Assembly (NCBI GenBank): GCA_902575965.1
Contig: CACGTM010000001.1
Span: forward strand, 110,566-174,565
Origin: an uncultured Alphaproteobacteria bacterium
GTDB taxonomy: Bacteria > Pseudomonadota > Alphaproteobacteria > Rhodospirillales > Rhodospirillaceae
DNA length: 64,000 nt
Reading direction: 5' to 3'
Positions 27,081 to 36,828 of this stretch are shown here, one piece after another. Positions within the stretch are counted from its first letter, which is position 1, and each line of letters opens with the position of its first letter. The notes under the pieces are model-generated. The model searched no databases. It had not been told where the DNA came from and saw only the letters and a program-made list of their open reading frames with translations. The position numbers and the translations under genes were made by a program.

Positions 27081-27869
27081 ATGTCATTAGATCTGATAGA
27101 TATGATGGAGAGTTCTGCAAAAAATGAAACTTTTAATGTTGATTCATCTGATGGGCTGGTAGTTAAAAACCTCGGCAAGTCGTTCAAAGGGCGACCTGTA
27201 TTAAAATCAGTCAGTTTATTCGTCAAACAGGGCGAAGCAGTTGGTTTACTTGGGCCAAACGGAGCGGGTAAAACAACATCTTTTTATTGTGTTACTGGTT
27301 TAATAAATCCTGATGAAGGAAAAATTTTTCTTCATGGTGAAGATATCACACCTTTACCAATGTATAGGAGAGCCAGATTAGGCATTGGTTATTTGCCTCA
27401 GGAAGCATCAATATTTAGGGGGATGACGGTTGAAGCAAATATTAGGGCTGTAGCAGAAGTGGTTGAGCCAAATAAAAAAGTACGTGATGAGCTTGTTGAG
27501 TCCCTTTTACAAGAATTTAATATAAAACATTTGAGAGAGTCTTCAGCTTTAGCACTTTCTGGAGGTGAAAGAAGACGTGTGGAAATTGCAAGAGCGTTGG
27601 CTTCTCGCCCTACCTTTTTGCTACTTGATGAACCTTTAGCAGGAATTGACCCAATTGCGGTTGCCGATATAAGAGATTTAGTTTCACATTTAAAAGATAG
27701 AGGTTTGGGTGTTCTAATTACTGACCATAATGTAAGGGAAACGTTAGATATAATCGATAGAGCGTATATTTTGCATGATGGAGGAGTACTTATGGATGGT
27801 GTACCCTCAGAGATTGTTGCTCATGAGGGCGTAAGAAGAGTTTACCTAGGTGATAGATTTAGTCTTTAA
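27081..27869 (+). CDS. lptB: LPS export ABC transporter ATP-binding protein LptB
   Basis: The ATPase that powers LPS extraction by LptFG. It has Walker [13 protein letters not shown], the ABC signature [15 protein letters not shown], Walker [14 protein letters not shown] and H in ITDHN. The LptB-typical tail [12 protein letters not shown]...VYLG is present. I choose ATG 27081 (AAGGG five bases upstream) over an in-frame GTG at 27060. Partners lptF and lptG lie 15 kb away at 42.2-44.5 kb. In other alphaproteobacteria rpoN usually follows; it does not here. Confidence 0.96.
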   Translation: MSLDLIDMMESSAKNETFNVDSSDGLVVKNLGKSFKGRPVLKSVSLFVKQGEAVGLLGPNGAGKTTSFYCVTGLINPDEGKIFLHGEDITPLPMYRRARLGIGYLPQEASIFRGMTVEANIRAVAEVVEPNKKVRDELVESLLQEFNIKHLRESSALALSGGERRRVEIARALASRPTFLLLDEPLAGIDPIAVADIRDLVSHLKDRGLGVLITDHNVRETLDIIDRAYILHDGGVLMDGVPSEIVAHEGVRRVYLGDRFSL

Positions 27870-27895
27870 GAATCGCTAAATTGTTAACCCTTTAG

Positions 27896-27912
27896 ATCAA
27901 CCCATGGTTGAT
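27896..27912. repeat. Inverted repeat after lptB
   Basis: ATCAACC-CAT-GGTTGAT is a perfect 7 bp inverted repeat with a 3-base centre, 27 bases after the lptB stop. No T-run follows, so a rho-independent terminator is not proven; it could equally be an operator. The rest of the 285 bp gap up to ptsN shows no gene, notably no rpoN or hpf remnant that I can see. Confidence 0.4.
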
Positions 27913-28154
27913 TAATAAATGAATACAACCTATGAATGCTATAGATAACTTATTGATTTTATTTAATTTAAAATATTAGTTTGTTTTATTTCCAATTTAA
28001 AAATGATTTGTAATGAAATTATTTTTAGTATTCTTGACTTAACAACTTCTCATGAATATGTTTCGCGCCTTGATTGTAATTTGAAAACGATAACTTACAT
28101 TTTTATTTAGGTTTATAGATTTCCCAAATAGTTTTCTTTTTATAGGAATAAATA

Positions 28155-28613
28155 ATGGACATTAGTGATTTCTTGCAAAATGATGCTGTTATAACAATTC
28201 GTGCAAGTAGTAAGAAGCAATTACTTCAAGACCTTGCAAAGCAAGCTAAGATTTTAACTGGTTTGAATGATGACAAAATTTTTGATGTTTTGCTACAAAG
28301 AGAAAAGTTGGGATCAACTGGTTTAGGTAAGGGAGTTGCAATTCCCCATGGTAAGCTAAGTGGATTATCTTCTTTGCAGGGTATTTTTGCCAAACTAGAT
28401 AAACCGATAGATTTTGATTCTGTTGACAATTCTCCAGTGGATTTAGTATTTCTCTTACTTGCACCTGAGCAGGCAGGTGCGGATCACCTGACAGCACTTG
28501 CAAGAATTTCAAGATATCTTAGGAATCAAGATAATTGTGAAAAATTAAGGAATACAGATGACCAAGATGGTTTGTATGTTCTTTTAACACAGAATGAGGC
28601 TCAAGCTGCATAG
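28155..28613 (+). CDS. ptsN: PTS IIA-Ntr regulatory protein
   Basis: A 152-residue EIIA-Ntr protein. The phosphorylation site is H65 in GVAIPHGKLSG, with the usual downstream DLVFLLLAPE and HLTALARISRYLRN. It is the terminal phosphoryl acceptor of the nitrogen PTS and regulates potassium and carbon/nitrogen balance through protein contacts. It normally sits after rpoN-hpf downstream of lptB. Here lptB and ptsN remain neighbours but those genes are gone. PtsP and NPr are not in the window. Confidence 0.94.
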   Translation: MDISDFLQNDAVITIRASSKKQLLQDLAKQAKILTGLNDDKIFDVLLQREKLGSTGLGKGVAIPHGKLSGLSSLQGIFAKLDKPIDFDSVDNSPVDLVFLLLAPEQAGADHLTALARISRYLRNQDNCEKLRNTDDQDGLYVLLTQNEAQAA

Positions 28614-28642
28614 TATTTCCTTTAATCTAAACGGTAAGAAAC

Positions 28643-30034
28643 TTGTCAATAATTATAAATAAGAGTAATTCTTTTGAAACATCAATCCCTGTTGTGATTG
28701 TTGGTGCTGGTGCTTGTGGTCTAACAGCAGCTTTATCCGCTAGAGAGATGGGGGTTGAAGTTTTAGTCATCGAGAAAGATGCATCTCCACACGGCACTAC
28801 TTCTATGTCCCAAGGTACAGTATGTGCTGCAGGAACTAATGCGCAAAAAAGGGCTGGAATAGAAGATAGCCCTGAACAATTTTACGCTGATGTTATGAAT
28901 AAGGTTAATTACAAAACTGATAAGGAATTGGTCAAACTTGTTACCACTCAAGCAGGACCAATGATTGATTGGATAAGCGACAATTATAAAATTCCTTTCT
29001 CTGTTGATACTTCATGGAAAGGTTTAGGGCATTCTGTACAACGTCTTCATGCACCCCCTGAAAAATCAGGCGAGGATTTATTAGGGCGATTGCTACAAGC
29101 AACGGAAGAGCAAGGTGTCACATTGATTACTGAAGCAAATGTAAAAAATTTATTTGCTAGTGACTCTGGAAAGATAAAAGGTGTTTTAGTCGAACGACCT
29201 GACGGAAATACTGAAAAGATTGGATTAAAGTCGATTATACTTGCAACTTGTGGATTTGCAAATAATGAGAAAATGATAAAAGAATTTATTCCTGAAATGG
29301 CAGGCGCTAGAGTGTTTACATGGGAAAATAGCACAGGTGATGGAATAAGATGGGGTATGGAGTTAGGTGGTATTGTATCAGATATGACTTCATTTCAAGG
29401 ATATGGGGCATTAGCACACCCTCACCAACTATTATTTAATTATAATTACATTATTGATGGTGGTTTTATGGTTAATCAATCGGGAGATAGATTTTCTAAT
29501 GAAGTTGCTGATGTTTCAGGTCAGGGTTTAAAAGTGATGGAGCAGACAGATAAGTTAGCCTATATAATATATGATGAAGAACTTCATAAAAGGTACTGTA
29601 ATTTGAATGAATCTAAAAAAGCAATAGAGGTAGGGGCTGTTTATAAAGCAAGTTCACTATCAGACCTTTCCGACAAATTTAAACTTCCTCTTTCCAGTCT
29701 TGAAAAGACACTTAATCAGGTTTCAGAATACAAACAAGGTTTGAGGCAAGATCCTTTGGGCCGTAATTTTCTTCGCTCTCATAGTTTAAAACCGCCTTAC
29801 TACGGAATAAGAGTAACTGGAGCTATTTATCATACACAAGGAGGTCTTGAGGTTGATAATAACGCGCAGGTAAAAAATAATCAGGGAGGGGTTCTCCCAA
29901 ATGTTTTTGCAGGCGGTGGTGTTGCGAGAGGAATGAGTGGTCCTACGTGTTCAGGCTATATGCCTGCTGCAGGTCTTTGTATGGCTATGACGCTTGGCAG
30001 GATTGCAGGAATAAATGCTGCAAAAATAATATAA
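28643..30034 (+). CDS. FAD-dependent oxidoreductase, fumarate reductase/flavocytochrome c flavoprotein family
   Basis: A 463-residue flavoprotein of the FAD_binding_2 family. The dinucleotide motif is VIVGAGACGLTAAL (G21, G23, G26) with E39 of VLVIEKD binding the ribose, and the C-terminal FAD segment GGVARGMSGPTCSGYMPA closes the domain. The middle has the capping-domain pattern seen in fumarate reductase, 3-ketosteroid dehydrogenase and tricarballylate dehydrogenase relatives. There is no signal peptide or heme motif, so it is cytoplasmic and soluble. The start is TTG 28643. Substrate unknown; it converges with the thiamine-enzyme gene 8 bp away. Confidence 0.8.
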   Translation: MSIIINKSNSFETSIPVVIVGAGACGLTAALSAREMGVEVLVIEKDASPHGTTSMSQGTVCAAGTNAQKRAGIEDSPEQFYADVMNKVNYKTDKELVKLVTTQAGPMIDWISDNYKIPFSVDTSWKGLGHSVQRLHAPPEKSGEDLLGRLLQATEEQGVTLITEANVKNLFASDSGKIKGVLVERPDGNTEKIGLKSIILATCGFANNEKMIKEFIPEMAGARVFTWENSTGDGIRWGMELGGIVSDMTSFQGYGALAHPHQLLFNYNYIIDGGFMVNQSGDRFSNEVADVSGQGLKVMEQTDKLAYIIYDEELHKRYCNLNESKKAIEVGAVYKASSLSDLSDKFKLPLSSLEKTLNQVSEYKQGLRQDPLGRNFLRSHSLKPPYYGIRVTGAIYHTQGGLEVDNNAQVKNNQGGVLPNVFAGGGVARGMSGPTCSGYMPAAGLCMAMTLGRIAGINAAKII

Positions 30035-30042
30035 TATGATAA

Positions 30043-32391
30043 TTATGCTTTAAGGGTTTGAATAATTGAATCAGCTATCGCATTGATTATTGAGGATGTA
30101 TCAATGTTGTGCTCCTTATAAAGCTGTTTAACAGTTCCTGCTTCTCCAAATTTCTCAACCCCAAGGGAAAAGCATTTGTGACCAGAAACAGAGCCTATCC
30201 AACTAAGTGCTAAAGGATGACCATCGTGAATAGTAATCAAGTTTGCATTTTTGGACAGTATAGATAGCAAGTTTTCTATATGGCTTCTTGAGTTTTTCTT
30301 TCCTAATCTTCTTTTTTTTGCATTTAAATTCCAATCTGCATGTAATCTATCAGGTGAAGTTACTGCAAGCACGCCTGAGTCGGGAATATCTTGTTCAATT
30401 AATTTAAAAGCTTCTAAAACTTCTGGCGCAATAACTCCACAATATATTAAGGCAAGCTCGGAATCTTTTTTTGGAGGTATAATCCAATATCCTCCATCTA
30501 TTATTTCTTTTTGACTAGACTCACAGAGTTCGCGCTGAGGTTGATTTATTTGTCTAGTAGATAACCTAAGATATACAGAAGCCCCATCTTCTTTTTGTAT
30601 GTGAGAAAATGACCATACAAGAATTTTTTCTAATTCATCTGCAAATGCAGGTTCATATGCTATGAGATTAGGATGTCCTATACCAACCAAGGGAGTAAAG
30701 ATTGACTGATGTGCTCCTCCCTCAGGTCCCAAAGAGATACCACTCGGTGTTGCAACAAGAATAAATCTTGCATCTTGATAACAGGAGTAAGTCATTGCAT
30801 CTAGACCTCTTGATATAAAAGGGTCATAAAGTGTTCCAATTGGAATTAACCTCTCATCGAATAGATCATGGGACAATCCTAGCATTCCAAGAAGGATAAA
30901 AAGGTTATTTTCTGCAATACCTAGTTCAATATGTTGACCATTGGGGCTTTGATTCCATTTTTGAGGGGATGGAAGGTGCATTTGCCTAAATATATCATTA
31001 CTTGCTTTAACATGAAATGGACTTCTCTGATTTACCCAACCGCCTAAGTTTGTTGAAACAGTAACATCCGGTGAAGTGGTAACAATTCTATTAGCAAGTT
31101 CTGATTTACCCTTACCTAACTCATTCATCATTTTTCCAAAAAACTCCTGTGTCGAATGAGTTTCTTCTTTTTTTATTTCAATTTTAGGTAAAGATATTAT
31201 TTCATTATTCTTCGGATTGTTTTTTCTTTTTATACGTTTTGAGAAAGGAACATTTTTTAAATAATCAGTTAAAATACTCTCAGGTATTTCCATTCCAGAA
31301 AATTTATCCCATTCTTTTCCTTCATTAATACCCATTGTTTTTTTTAATTGGTCTACCTGATCATTATTTAAAATTCCAGCATGGTTATCTTTGTGCCCTG
31401 CTAGGGGAAGGTTATACCCCTTGATTGTGTATGCTATAAAACAATGTGGGCTATCATCTTTTTCCGCTTCAGAAAAGGCTTGCAGTATTGCTTGAATATC
31501 ATGGCCACCCAGATTAGTCATTAGGCCATTCAGAGAGTCATCGTCATATGAGTCTAAGAATTCTTTTAATCCAATACTTCCATTAAGGTCATGTGATAAT
31601 TTTTTTCTCCACCCATTCCCTCCCTGAAAAGTTAAAGCCGAATAAGTAAGATTAGGACATTCATCTATCCAGTTTTTAAGAGCAGGTCCAATTTTTGTAT
31701 TGAATGCACTTTGAAGCTTTAAGCCATATTTTAGAGGAACAACATTCCAATTAACAGTGGCAAAAAAACCAGTTATTCTATTAAAAAGTTTATCGTTTAC
31801 AACCCCATCTAAACTCTGTCTGTTGTAGTCTACTATCCACCAGCAGTTTCTTATATCATGCTTCCAACCCTCAAGGAGTGCTTCAAAAATATTTCCTTCA
31901 TCTAGCTCCGCATCCCCAAGAAGTGCAATCATCCTACTTTTGATTGAGTTTTTTTTAATTAGATTATGTGCATGAAGATAGTCCTGGACTAGCGAAGCAA
32001 ATAGTGTCGCTGCAACTCCCATTCCAACAGAGCCTGTTGAGAAATCAACATCTGCATTATCTTTAGTTTTTGAAGGGTATGGTTGGACCCCCTTAAAATC
32101 TCTAAATTTTTTTAGATTATCTAAAGTTTGATTACCCAAGAGATATTGAATTGCATGAAAAACGGGCCCCGCATGAGGTTTTACAGCTATTCTGTCATTT
32201 GCTCTTAATTGCCTTAAAAATAAAGCTGTCATAACAGATACTAGAGATGCACATGATGCTTGATGTCCGCCAACTTTAAGATTATCTTCTTTTGGTCTTA
32301 TGTTATTGGCATGATGGATCATCCATGTAGAAAGCCATAAGACTTTCTGTTCAAGTGATTTTAGTATTTGTATTTCATCATAATTATTCAT
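30043..32391 (-). CDS. Transketolase/AceE-like thiamine diphosphate enzyme (homodimeric 2-oxoacid dehydrogenase E1-like)
   Basis: A 782-residue single-chain ThDP enzyme. The N-terminal half resembles AceE/transketolase, with GGHQASCAS near residue 42, the sequence DFSTGSVGMG and the ThDP/metal motif GDAELDEGN followed by DYNRQSLDG. The middle domain has the pyrimidine-domain glutamate in ELGIAENN, and a transketolase C-terminal domain follows. It is shorter than E. coli AceE (887), like the MdeB/AceE-like proteins of some proteobacteria that act on 2-oxobutyrate or pyruvate. No E2 or E3 gene is adjacent, so partner and substrate are open. A phosphoketolase is excluded by the motif layout. Confidence 0.75.
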   Translation of the reverse strand: MNNYDEIQILKSLEQKVLWLSTWMIHHANNIRPKEDNLKVGGHQASCASLVSVMTALFLRQLRANDRIAVKPHAGPVFHAIQYLLGNQTLDNLKKFRDFKGVQPYPSKTKDNADVDFSTGSVGMGVAATLFASLVQDYLHAHNLIKKNSIKSRMIALLGDAELDEGNIFEALLEGWKHDIRNCWWIVDYNRQSLDGVVNDKLFNRITGFFATVNWNVVPLKYGLKLQSAFNTKIGPALKNWIDECPNLTYSALTFQGGNGWRKKLSHDLNGSIGLKEFLDSYDDDSLNGLMTNLGGHDIQAILQAFSEAEKDDSPHCFIAYTIKGYNLPLAGHKDNHAGILNNDQVDQLKKTMGINEGKEWDKFSGMEIPESILTDYLKNVPFSKRIKRKNNPKNNEIISLPKIEIKKEETHSTQEFFGKMMNELGKGKSELANRIVTTSPDVTVSTNLGGWVNQRSPFHVKASNDIFRQMHLPSPQKWNQSPNGQHIELGIAENNLFILLGMLGLSHDLFDERLIPIGTLYDPFISRGLDAMTYSCYQDARFILVATPSGISLGPEGGAHQSIFTPLVGIGHPNLIAYEPAFADELEKILVWSFSHIQKEDGASVYLRLSTRQINQPQRELCESSQKEIIDGGYWIIPPKKDSELALIYCGVIAPEVLEAFKLIEQDIPDSGVLAVTSPDRLHADWNLNAKKRRLGKKNSRSHIENLLSILSKNANLITIHDGHPLALSWIGSVSGHKCFSLGVEKFGEAGTVKQLYKEHNIDTSSIINAIADSIIQTLKA

Positions 32392-32509
32392 ATAGAAAAG
32401 CCAAATTGTTATAATGATTAATAAATAAAGTAGAATTTTTTTAAAAACATGCTTTAATTTTAAACTTATATATTATTACCCATAAAAATAATAGAAAGGT
32501 TATATTAAC

Positions 32510-34123
32510 ATGCATGGACTTATGATGAATACGCCTTTATTGATAAGTTCTTTAATAAAATATGCTGCTCAGTATCACAGAGATACCCAGGTGGTAACAA
32601 GAACCTTAGAAGGGCCTATACGCTTTACAGATTTCGAGAAAATAAATGAGCGTGCAAAAAAACTTGCCTGTGGTTTGTTAGAGTTTGGGATTAAGAGTGG
32701 GGACAGGATAGCAACACTTGCATGGAATACAGATAGGCATTTAGAATTATATTATGGCATCTCAGGTATAGGAGCTATTTGTCATACTCTTAACCTCAGG
32801 TTAAGTGATGAAGAGCTTATTTATATTATTAATCATGCTGAAGATAAGCTATTATTTTATGACCATACTCTAAAGATTAGAGTTGAGAAAATTAGTCCTC
32901 ATCTTAAAAGCGTTCAGAAGTTTGTATCAATTTCAAAGACTGATCAACTGGAAAACAAAGATTCTGATTTTTTTAATTATGAGAATTTATTAAGTGAAAA
33001 AATTACCAAATTTGATTGGCCAATATTTAATGAGAACCAAGCTGCATCATTATGTTATACCTCTGGCACTACAGGTAGCCCCAAAGGTGTACTATATAGT
33101 CATAGGACTACAGTAATTCATGCTTTAGCAAGTTGTTTAAATAATGTTCTTGCATTGAGAGTGGATGATGTAGTTTTACCAGTTGTTCCTATGTTTCACG
33201 TAAATGCATGGGGCATTCCATATTCAGTTCCTATTTCAGGTGCTAAATTAGTAATGCCAGGTGATAAGCTTGATGGTGAAAATTTATTTGAACTTATGGA
33301 TATTGAGGGGGTAACTATAGCCTTAGGGGTCCCTACTGTCTGGCTCAGTTTACTTGATTATATGGATAAAAAGGGTCGTAAGCCTAAGGCCCTTGAAAGA
33401 GTGATAATAGGTGGAGCCGCTGTTTCAGAATCAATGATTGACAGGTTTGAAATTGAATATGGGGTAAATGTTCATCATGCCTGGGGTATGACTGAAATGA
33501 GTCCAATTGGCGTTCTCAATTCATTAAAGCCAAAATTTTCTAAATTAAGCAGGGCAAATAAAATGCCTACAAAACTTAAACAAGGAAGAGGAATATATGG
33601 GGTTGAATTACTAGTGGTTGATGATGATGGAAAGGAATTACCAAGGGATGGCGTCTCATCAGGTCATTTATTGGTTAGAGGTCCGTGGATAATAGATAAG
33701 TATTATAAAGAGAAAAAATCTGCGTTAACAAAGGATGGATGGTTTGACACTGGTGATATTGCAACTATTGACCATGATGGATATATGAATATCACTGATA
33801 GATCCAAAGATATAATCAAATCTGGAGGTGAATGGATTAGTTCTGTGGGATTAGAAAATGTAGTTGTTGGTCATGATGCAGTTCTTCAAGCGGCAGTAAT
33901 AGGCGTATCTCATCCCAAATGGCAGGAAAGACCCCTTTTAATTTGTGTTCCCAAAGGGAGTTTCCGACCATCCCTTGAAGAAATGAATAATTATTTATCT
34001 GATAAAGTTCCAAAAATGTGGTTGCCGGATGCAATTGAATGGGTTGAAAAATTACCGATAGGTGCAACTGGTAAGATTGTTAAAGCGGAATTAAGAAAAA
34101 TTTATAAGAATTATAAACTTTAG
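32510..34123 (+). CDS. Acyl-CoA synthetase, medium-chain fatty acid / DmdB-like AMP-forming ligase
   Basis: A 537-residue ANL-superfamily ligase that activates a carboxylic acid through an acyl-AMP to a CoA thioester. Motifs in order: AMP-binding [12 protein letters not shown] (near residue 183), [16 protein letters not shown], the hinge [15 protein letters not shown], and the C-terminal catalytic lysine in [11 protein letters not shown]. The amino end [16 protein letters not shown] and [17 protein letters not shown] resemble AlkK-type medium-chain ligases and also DmdB (methylmercaptopropionyl-CoA ligase of DMSP degradation) as I remember it. No dmdA, dmdC or dmdD gene is nearby, so I do not assign dmdB. 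Confidence 0.82.
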   Translation: MHGLMMNTPLLISSLIKYAAQYHRDTQVVTRTLEGPIRFTDFEKINERAKKLACGLLEFGIKSGDRIATLAWNTDRHLELYYGISGIGAICHTLNLRLSDEELIYIINHAEDKLLFYDHTLKIRVEKISPHLKSVQKFVSISKTDQLENKDSDFFNYENLLSEKITKFDWPIFNENQAASLCYTSGTTGSPKGVLYSHRTTVIHALASCLNNVLALRVDDVVLPVVPMFHVNAWGIPYSVPISGAKLVMPGDKLDGENLFELMDIEGVTIALGVPTVWLSLLDYMDKKGRKPKALERVIIGGAAVSESMIDRFEIEYGVNVHHAWGMTEMSPIGVLNSLKPKFSKLSRANKMPTKLKQGRGIYGVELLVVDDDGKELPRDGVSSGHLLVRGPWIIDKYYKEKKSALTKDGWFDTGDIATIDHDGYMNITDRSKDIIKSGGEWISSVGLENVVVGHDAVLQAAVIGVSHPKWQERPLLICVPKGSFRPSLEEMNNYLSDKVPKMWLPDAIEWVEKLPIGATGKIVKAELRKIYKNYKL

Positions 34124-34965
34124 GCTTCACTATAAAAACTATCTATTCTTTTTGCTTTTTTCTTCAAGCCATCAACGGTTCTCTCGCTTGGAAATACGCC
34201 TTTTGAAGAGTTAGGTATTAAACTTGCTGCATCATTAATGCCAGCTTTTAATGGATCATCATCAGATGCTCCCAAAAAAGTCTTTTGTTTGATTAAAGGG
34301 AGTCTATCCCTGTCCGGGTGTCTGAATGCAGCTCTATAGCCTTTATGATAAGTGGTTAAACCCTTTAGAACCTCAAGAACAACCACTTGTATTTCTTCGG
34401 CATTCGGCATGGTCTCGTTATTTCTTCTAAATTCAGGTGTTCTTCTAAAATATGGAAAATGAAGAACTTGATCACGTACAAAATTCCATGCCCAGATAAG
34501 ATGCTGTCCAAATTCATCAGGTCTTATTTCAGGCGCATAATTTTCTAAAAAATCCTTTTTATCATCTTCTGAAAACATCCCAATACCATCAAAAACCAAC
34601 TTTTCCACTCTATCAGGATAGTTTATAGCTACTTCGCATGCTATATGAGCACCAGTATGGCTCCCATAAAAGTGGCATTTCTCAATATTTAATGCGTCCA
34701 AAACTCTTACAACGCTCTCAGCATAATCTTCAGCATTTGGGATTTCTTGCGTTGGCGGTGGTGAATCTCCAAAACCTAAAGTATCGGGTGCAATAATATA
34801 ATTTGTTTGAGCTAGTTCTTTGATTAGAGGAACAAGATTAATTGATGATGATGGTGATGCATGTATCATATATATAGGTATTTTTTTCTCTTTAAACTCT
34901 AAACCGCCTGATCTTATATGTACTTGTCCTTCGTTAATTCTAACAAAACTTCTATCTATTCTCAT
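34120..34965 (-). CDS. Alpha/beta hydrolase fold protein with unusual nucleophile-elbow residue
   Basis: A 281-residue protein with alpha/beta-hydrolase landmarks: the oxyanion-loop region IHASPSSSINLVPLI, APDTLGFGDSPPP, the elbow, then YPDRVEKLVFDGIG. At the elbow, where the family has G-x-S-x-G, this protein reads G-S-H-T-G, so the nucleophile position is histidine. I have seen G-x-H-T-G in a subgroup of uncharacterised hydrolases, so it is probably not a sequencing error. Its stop overlaps the end of the acyl-CoA ligase by 4 bp (convergent), and it is divergent from the sphingolipid locus. Function unknown. Confidence 0.75.
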   Translation of the reverse strand: MRIDRSFVRINEGQVHIRSGGLEFKEKKIPIYMIHASPSSSINLVPLIKELAQTNYIIAPDTLGFGDSPPPTQEIPNAEDYAESVVRVLDALNIEKCHFYGSHTGAHIACEVAINYPDRVEKLVFDGIGMFSEDDKKDFLENYAPEIRPDEFGQHLIWAWNFVRDQVLHFPYFRRTPEFRRNNETMPNAEEIQVVVLEVLKGLTTYHKGYRAAFRHPDRDRLPLIKQKTFLGASDDDPLKAGINDAASLIPNSSKGVFPSERTVDGLKKKAKRIDSFYSEA

Positions 34966-35081
34966 TTTTGTTTCCCATTTAAATTTCTGATTTATTTAAT
35001 CTATATATTTTATACTTATGTCTGTCTTACATCTATTGTTTATTTATATTATAGTGGCCATTTAACAACTTTATTTATTTT

Positions 35082-36806
35082 ATGCAAACTTCTACTCCTT
35101 CAGATAATACAGATTTACCAAAGATCTTAGCTCAGTTTGATACTTTAATCGAAGCCTTAGATTATGCTTCAAATGGAGAGACAGGATTTAACTTCTACTC
35201 TTCAAAGTGTGAATTAGAAACATCCCTCCCATATAAAGAGCTATCTGCTAGAGCAAAGGAAGTGTCATGTAACCTTATTGGTAAAGGTATTATCAAAGGA
35301 GATAGAGTAGCTTTACTTGCTATTACAAGTCCTGATTTTCTGATTAGTTTTTTTGCATGTCAGTATTGTGGTGCTATTCCTGTTCCACTTCCTCCTCCTT
35401 TAGCATTTGGAAGAAAGGAAGCTTATATTGAGCAAACTGTTAGGCAGCTAACCTCATCAGGGTCTAGAATTTTTTTGGTTTCAGATGAGTATTTGTCATT
35501 TATTGGAAGCTCAATTAAAAATAGGGTTGAGATTATATCATTTAATGACATTAGGCTTTCTAAAAGTTTGCATAAAGAGATAAAAGTTTTACCAGATGAC
35601 CTCTCATATATTCAATATAGCTCAGGAAGCACAAGGTCTCCAAAAGGAGTGGCTATAACTCATAAAAATGTCATGTCAAATTGTGTTGGAATGAATAGCG
35701 GTGTAGGAAATAAGACTGGAGAAAGAGCGGTATCATGGTTGCCTTTTTATCATGACCTTGGATTAGTGGGTTTTATGTTAGGCTGTATGACTTCACAAAC
35801 TACAGTAGATTATATTTCACCAGTTGATTTTGCCAAGAGGCCATTAACATGGTTAAAATTAATAGATAAAAATAAGGCAACTTTTTCTTACAGCCCCAGT
35901 TTTGGTTACGAATTATGTTCAAGGGTTCAGAAATCATATAAAAAGCTTCCCGATAATATTGATCTCTCATCATGGAGAGTTGCTGGAATAGGTGGTGAGA
36001 TGATTAAGTATAAGGTGATAGAGGAGTTTGGTGAGATTTTCTCTTCTTTTGGATTCAAAGGATCATCTTTTACCCCTTCATACGGAATGGCCGAGTGTGT
36101 GGTTGGAGCTACCTTTTCAAAACTTGGTTTAGGTATGCAAATAGATCACATATCAAAAAAAGAGATGGTTAATAGTCATTACGCATTTAATATACCAAGG
36201 CATGACGAAAAGAACGGAAGAACTTTTGTAATTTGTGGAAGAGTAATAAAAGATCACCATATAGAAATTCGAAATGACAATGGTGATGTCCTAAAAGAGC
36301 GACATATCGGGAATATCTTCTTATCAGGCCCAAGTATAATGCAAGGATATTTTCAGGATGAAAAGGAAACAAAAGATACAATTAAAGATTCATGGTACAA
36401 TACAGGTGATCTAGGTTATCTAATTGGTGATGATCTGGTTGTTGTTGGAAGATCAAAGGATTTAATGATTGTAAATGGTAAGAATTACTGGCCTCAGGAT
36501 GTGGAATGGGCTATCGAGAAGATCAGTGGAATGAGGTCTGGCGATGCTGCTGCTTTTACACTATATGATGATGAAGCGGGTGATGAACCAACGGTTTTGG
36601 TTGAATTTCGAAAATCTTTGGGTCGGGATGTTTTCGATTTTTCTAATTTACTAAGCAATCAAATTAATGAAATAGTTGGTTTAAATTGCAAAATTATTTT
36701 GGTACCTCCTCGTTCTTTGCCTAAAACCACCTCTGGTAAATTATCGAGGAGAAAAGCTAAAGATTATTTTGTTAGAGGCATTATTAAGCCACTAGTTTTG
36801 TCCTAA
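35082..36806 (+). CDS. Fatty acyl-AMP ligase-like acyl-ACP synthetase of sphingolipid locus
   Basis: A 574-residue ANL enzyme of the FAAL type: early FACQYCGAIPVPLPPP, the P-loop-like SSGSTRSPKGVA, WLPFYHDLGLVG, YNTGDLGYL, the hinge GRSKDLMIVNGKNYWPQDVE and the C-terminal lysine in TTSGKLSRRKA. FAALs make acyl-AMP and pass the chain to an ACP rather than to CoA. In Caulobacter an acyl-ACP synthetase in the same position loads the dedicated ACP that feeds serine palmitoyltransferase, and the gene order here (ligase, reductase, ACP, SPT) matches. The start ATG has no evident Shine-Dalgarno sequence. It opens a plus-strand run to 40177. Confidence 0.87.
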   Translation: MQTSTPSDNTDLPKILAQFDTLIEALDYASNGETGFNFYSSKCELETSLPYKELSARAKEVSCNLIGKGIIKGDRVALLAITSPDFLISFFACQYCGAIPVPLPPPLAFGRKEAYIEQTVRQLTSSGSRIFLVSDEYLSFIGSSIKNRVEIISFNDIRLSKSLHKEIKVLPDDLSYIQYSSGSTRSPKGVAITHKNVMSNCVGMNSGVGNKTGERAVSWLPFYHDLGLVGFMLGCMTSQTTVDYISPVDFAKRPLTWLKLIDKNKATFSYSPSFGYELCSRVQKSYKKLPDNIDLSSWRVAGIGGEMIKYKVIEEFGEIFSSFGFKGSSFTPSYGMAECVVGATFSKLGLGMQIDHISKKEMVNSHYAFNIPRHDEKNGRTFVICGRVIKDHHIEIRNDNGDVLKERHIGNIFLSGPSIMQGYFQDEKETKDTIKDSWYNTGDLGYLIGDDLVVVGRSKDLMIVNGKNYWPQDVEWAIEKISGMRSGDAAAFTLYDDEAGDEPTVLVEFRKSLGRDVFDFSNLLSNQINEIVGLNCKIILVPPRSLPKTTSGKLSRRKAKDYFVRGIIKPLVLS

Positions 36807-36828
36807 CTTTATATACTGTGTATTCAGC

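Noticed and set aside
32499..32508. The word GTTATATTAA before the acyl-CoA ligase, also found within the tandem repeat before the GNAT gene.
   Set aside because: An almost pure A/T ten-mer is expected about once by chance in a window of this size and composition, so the extra copy is not evidence for a shared operator.
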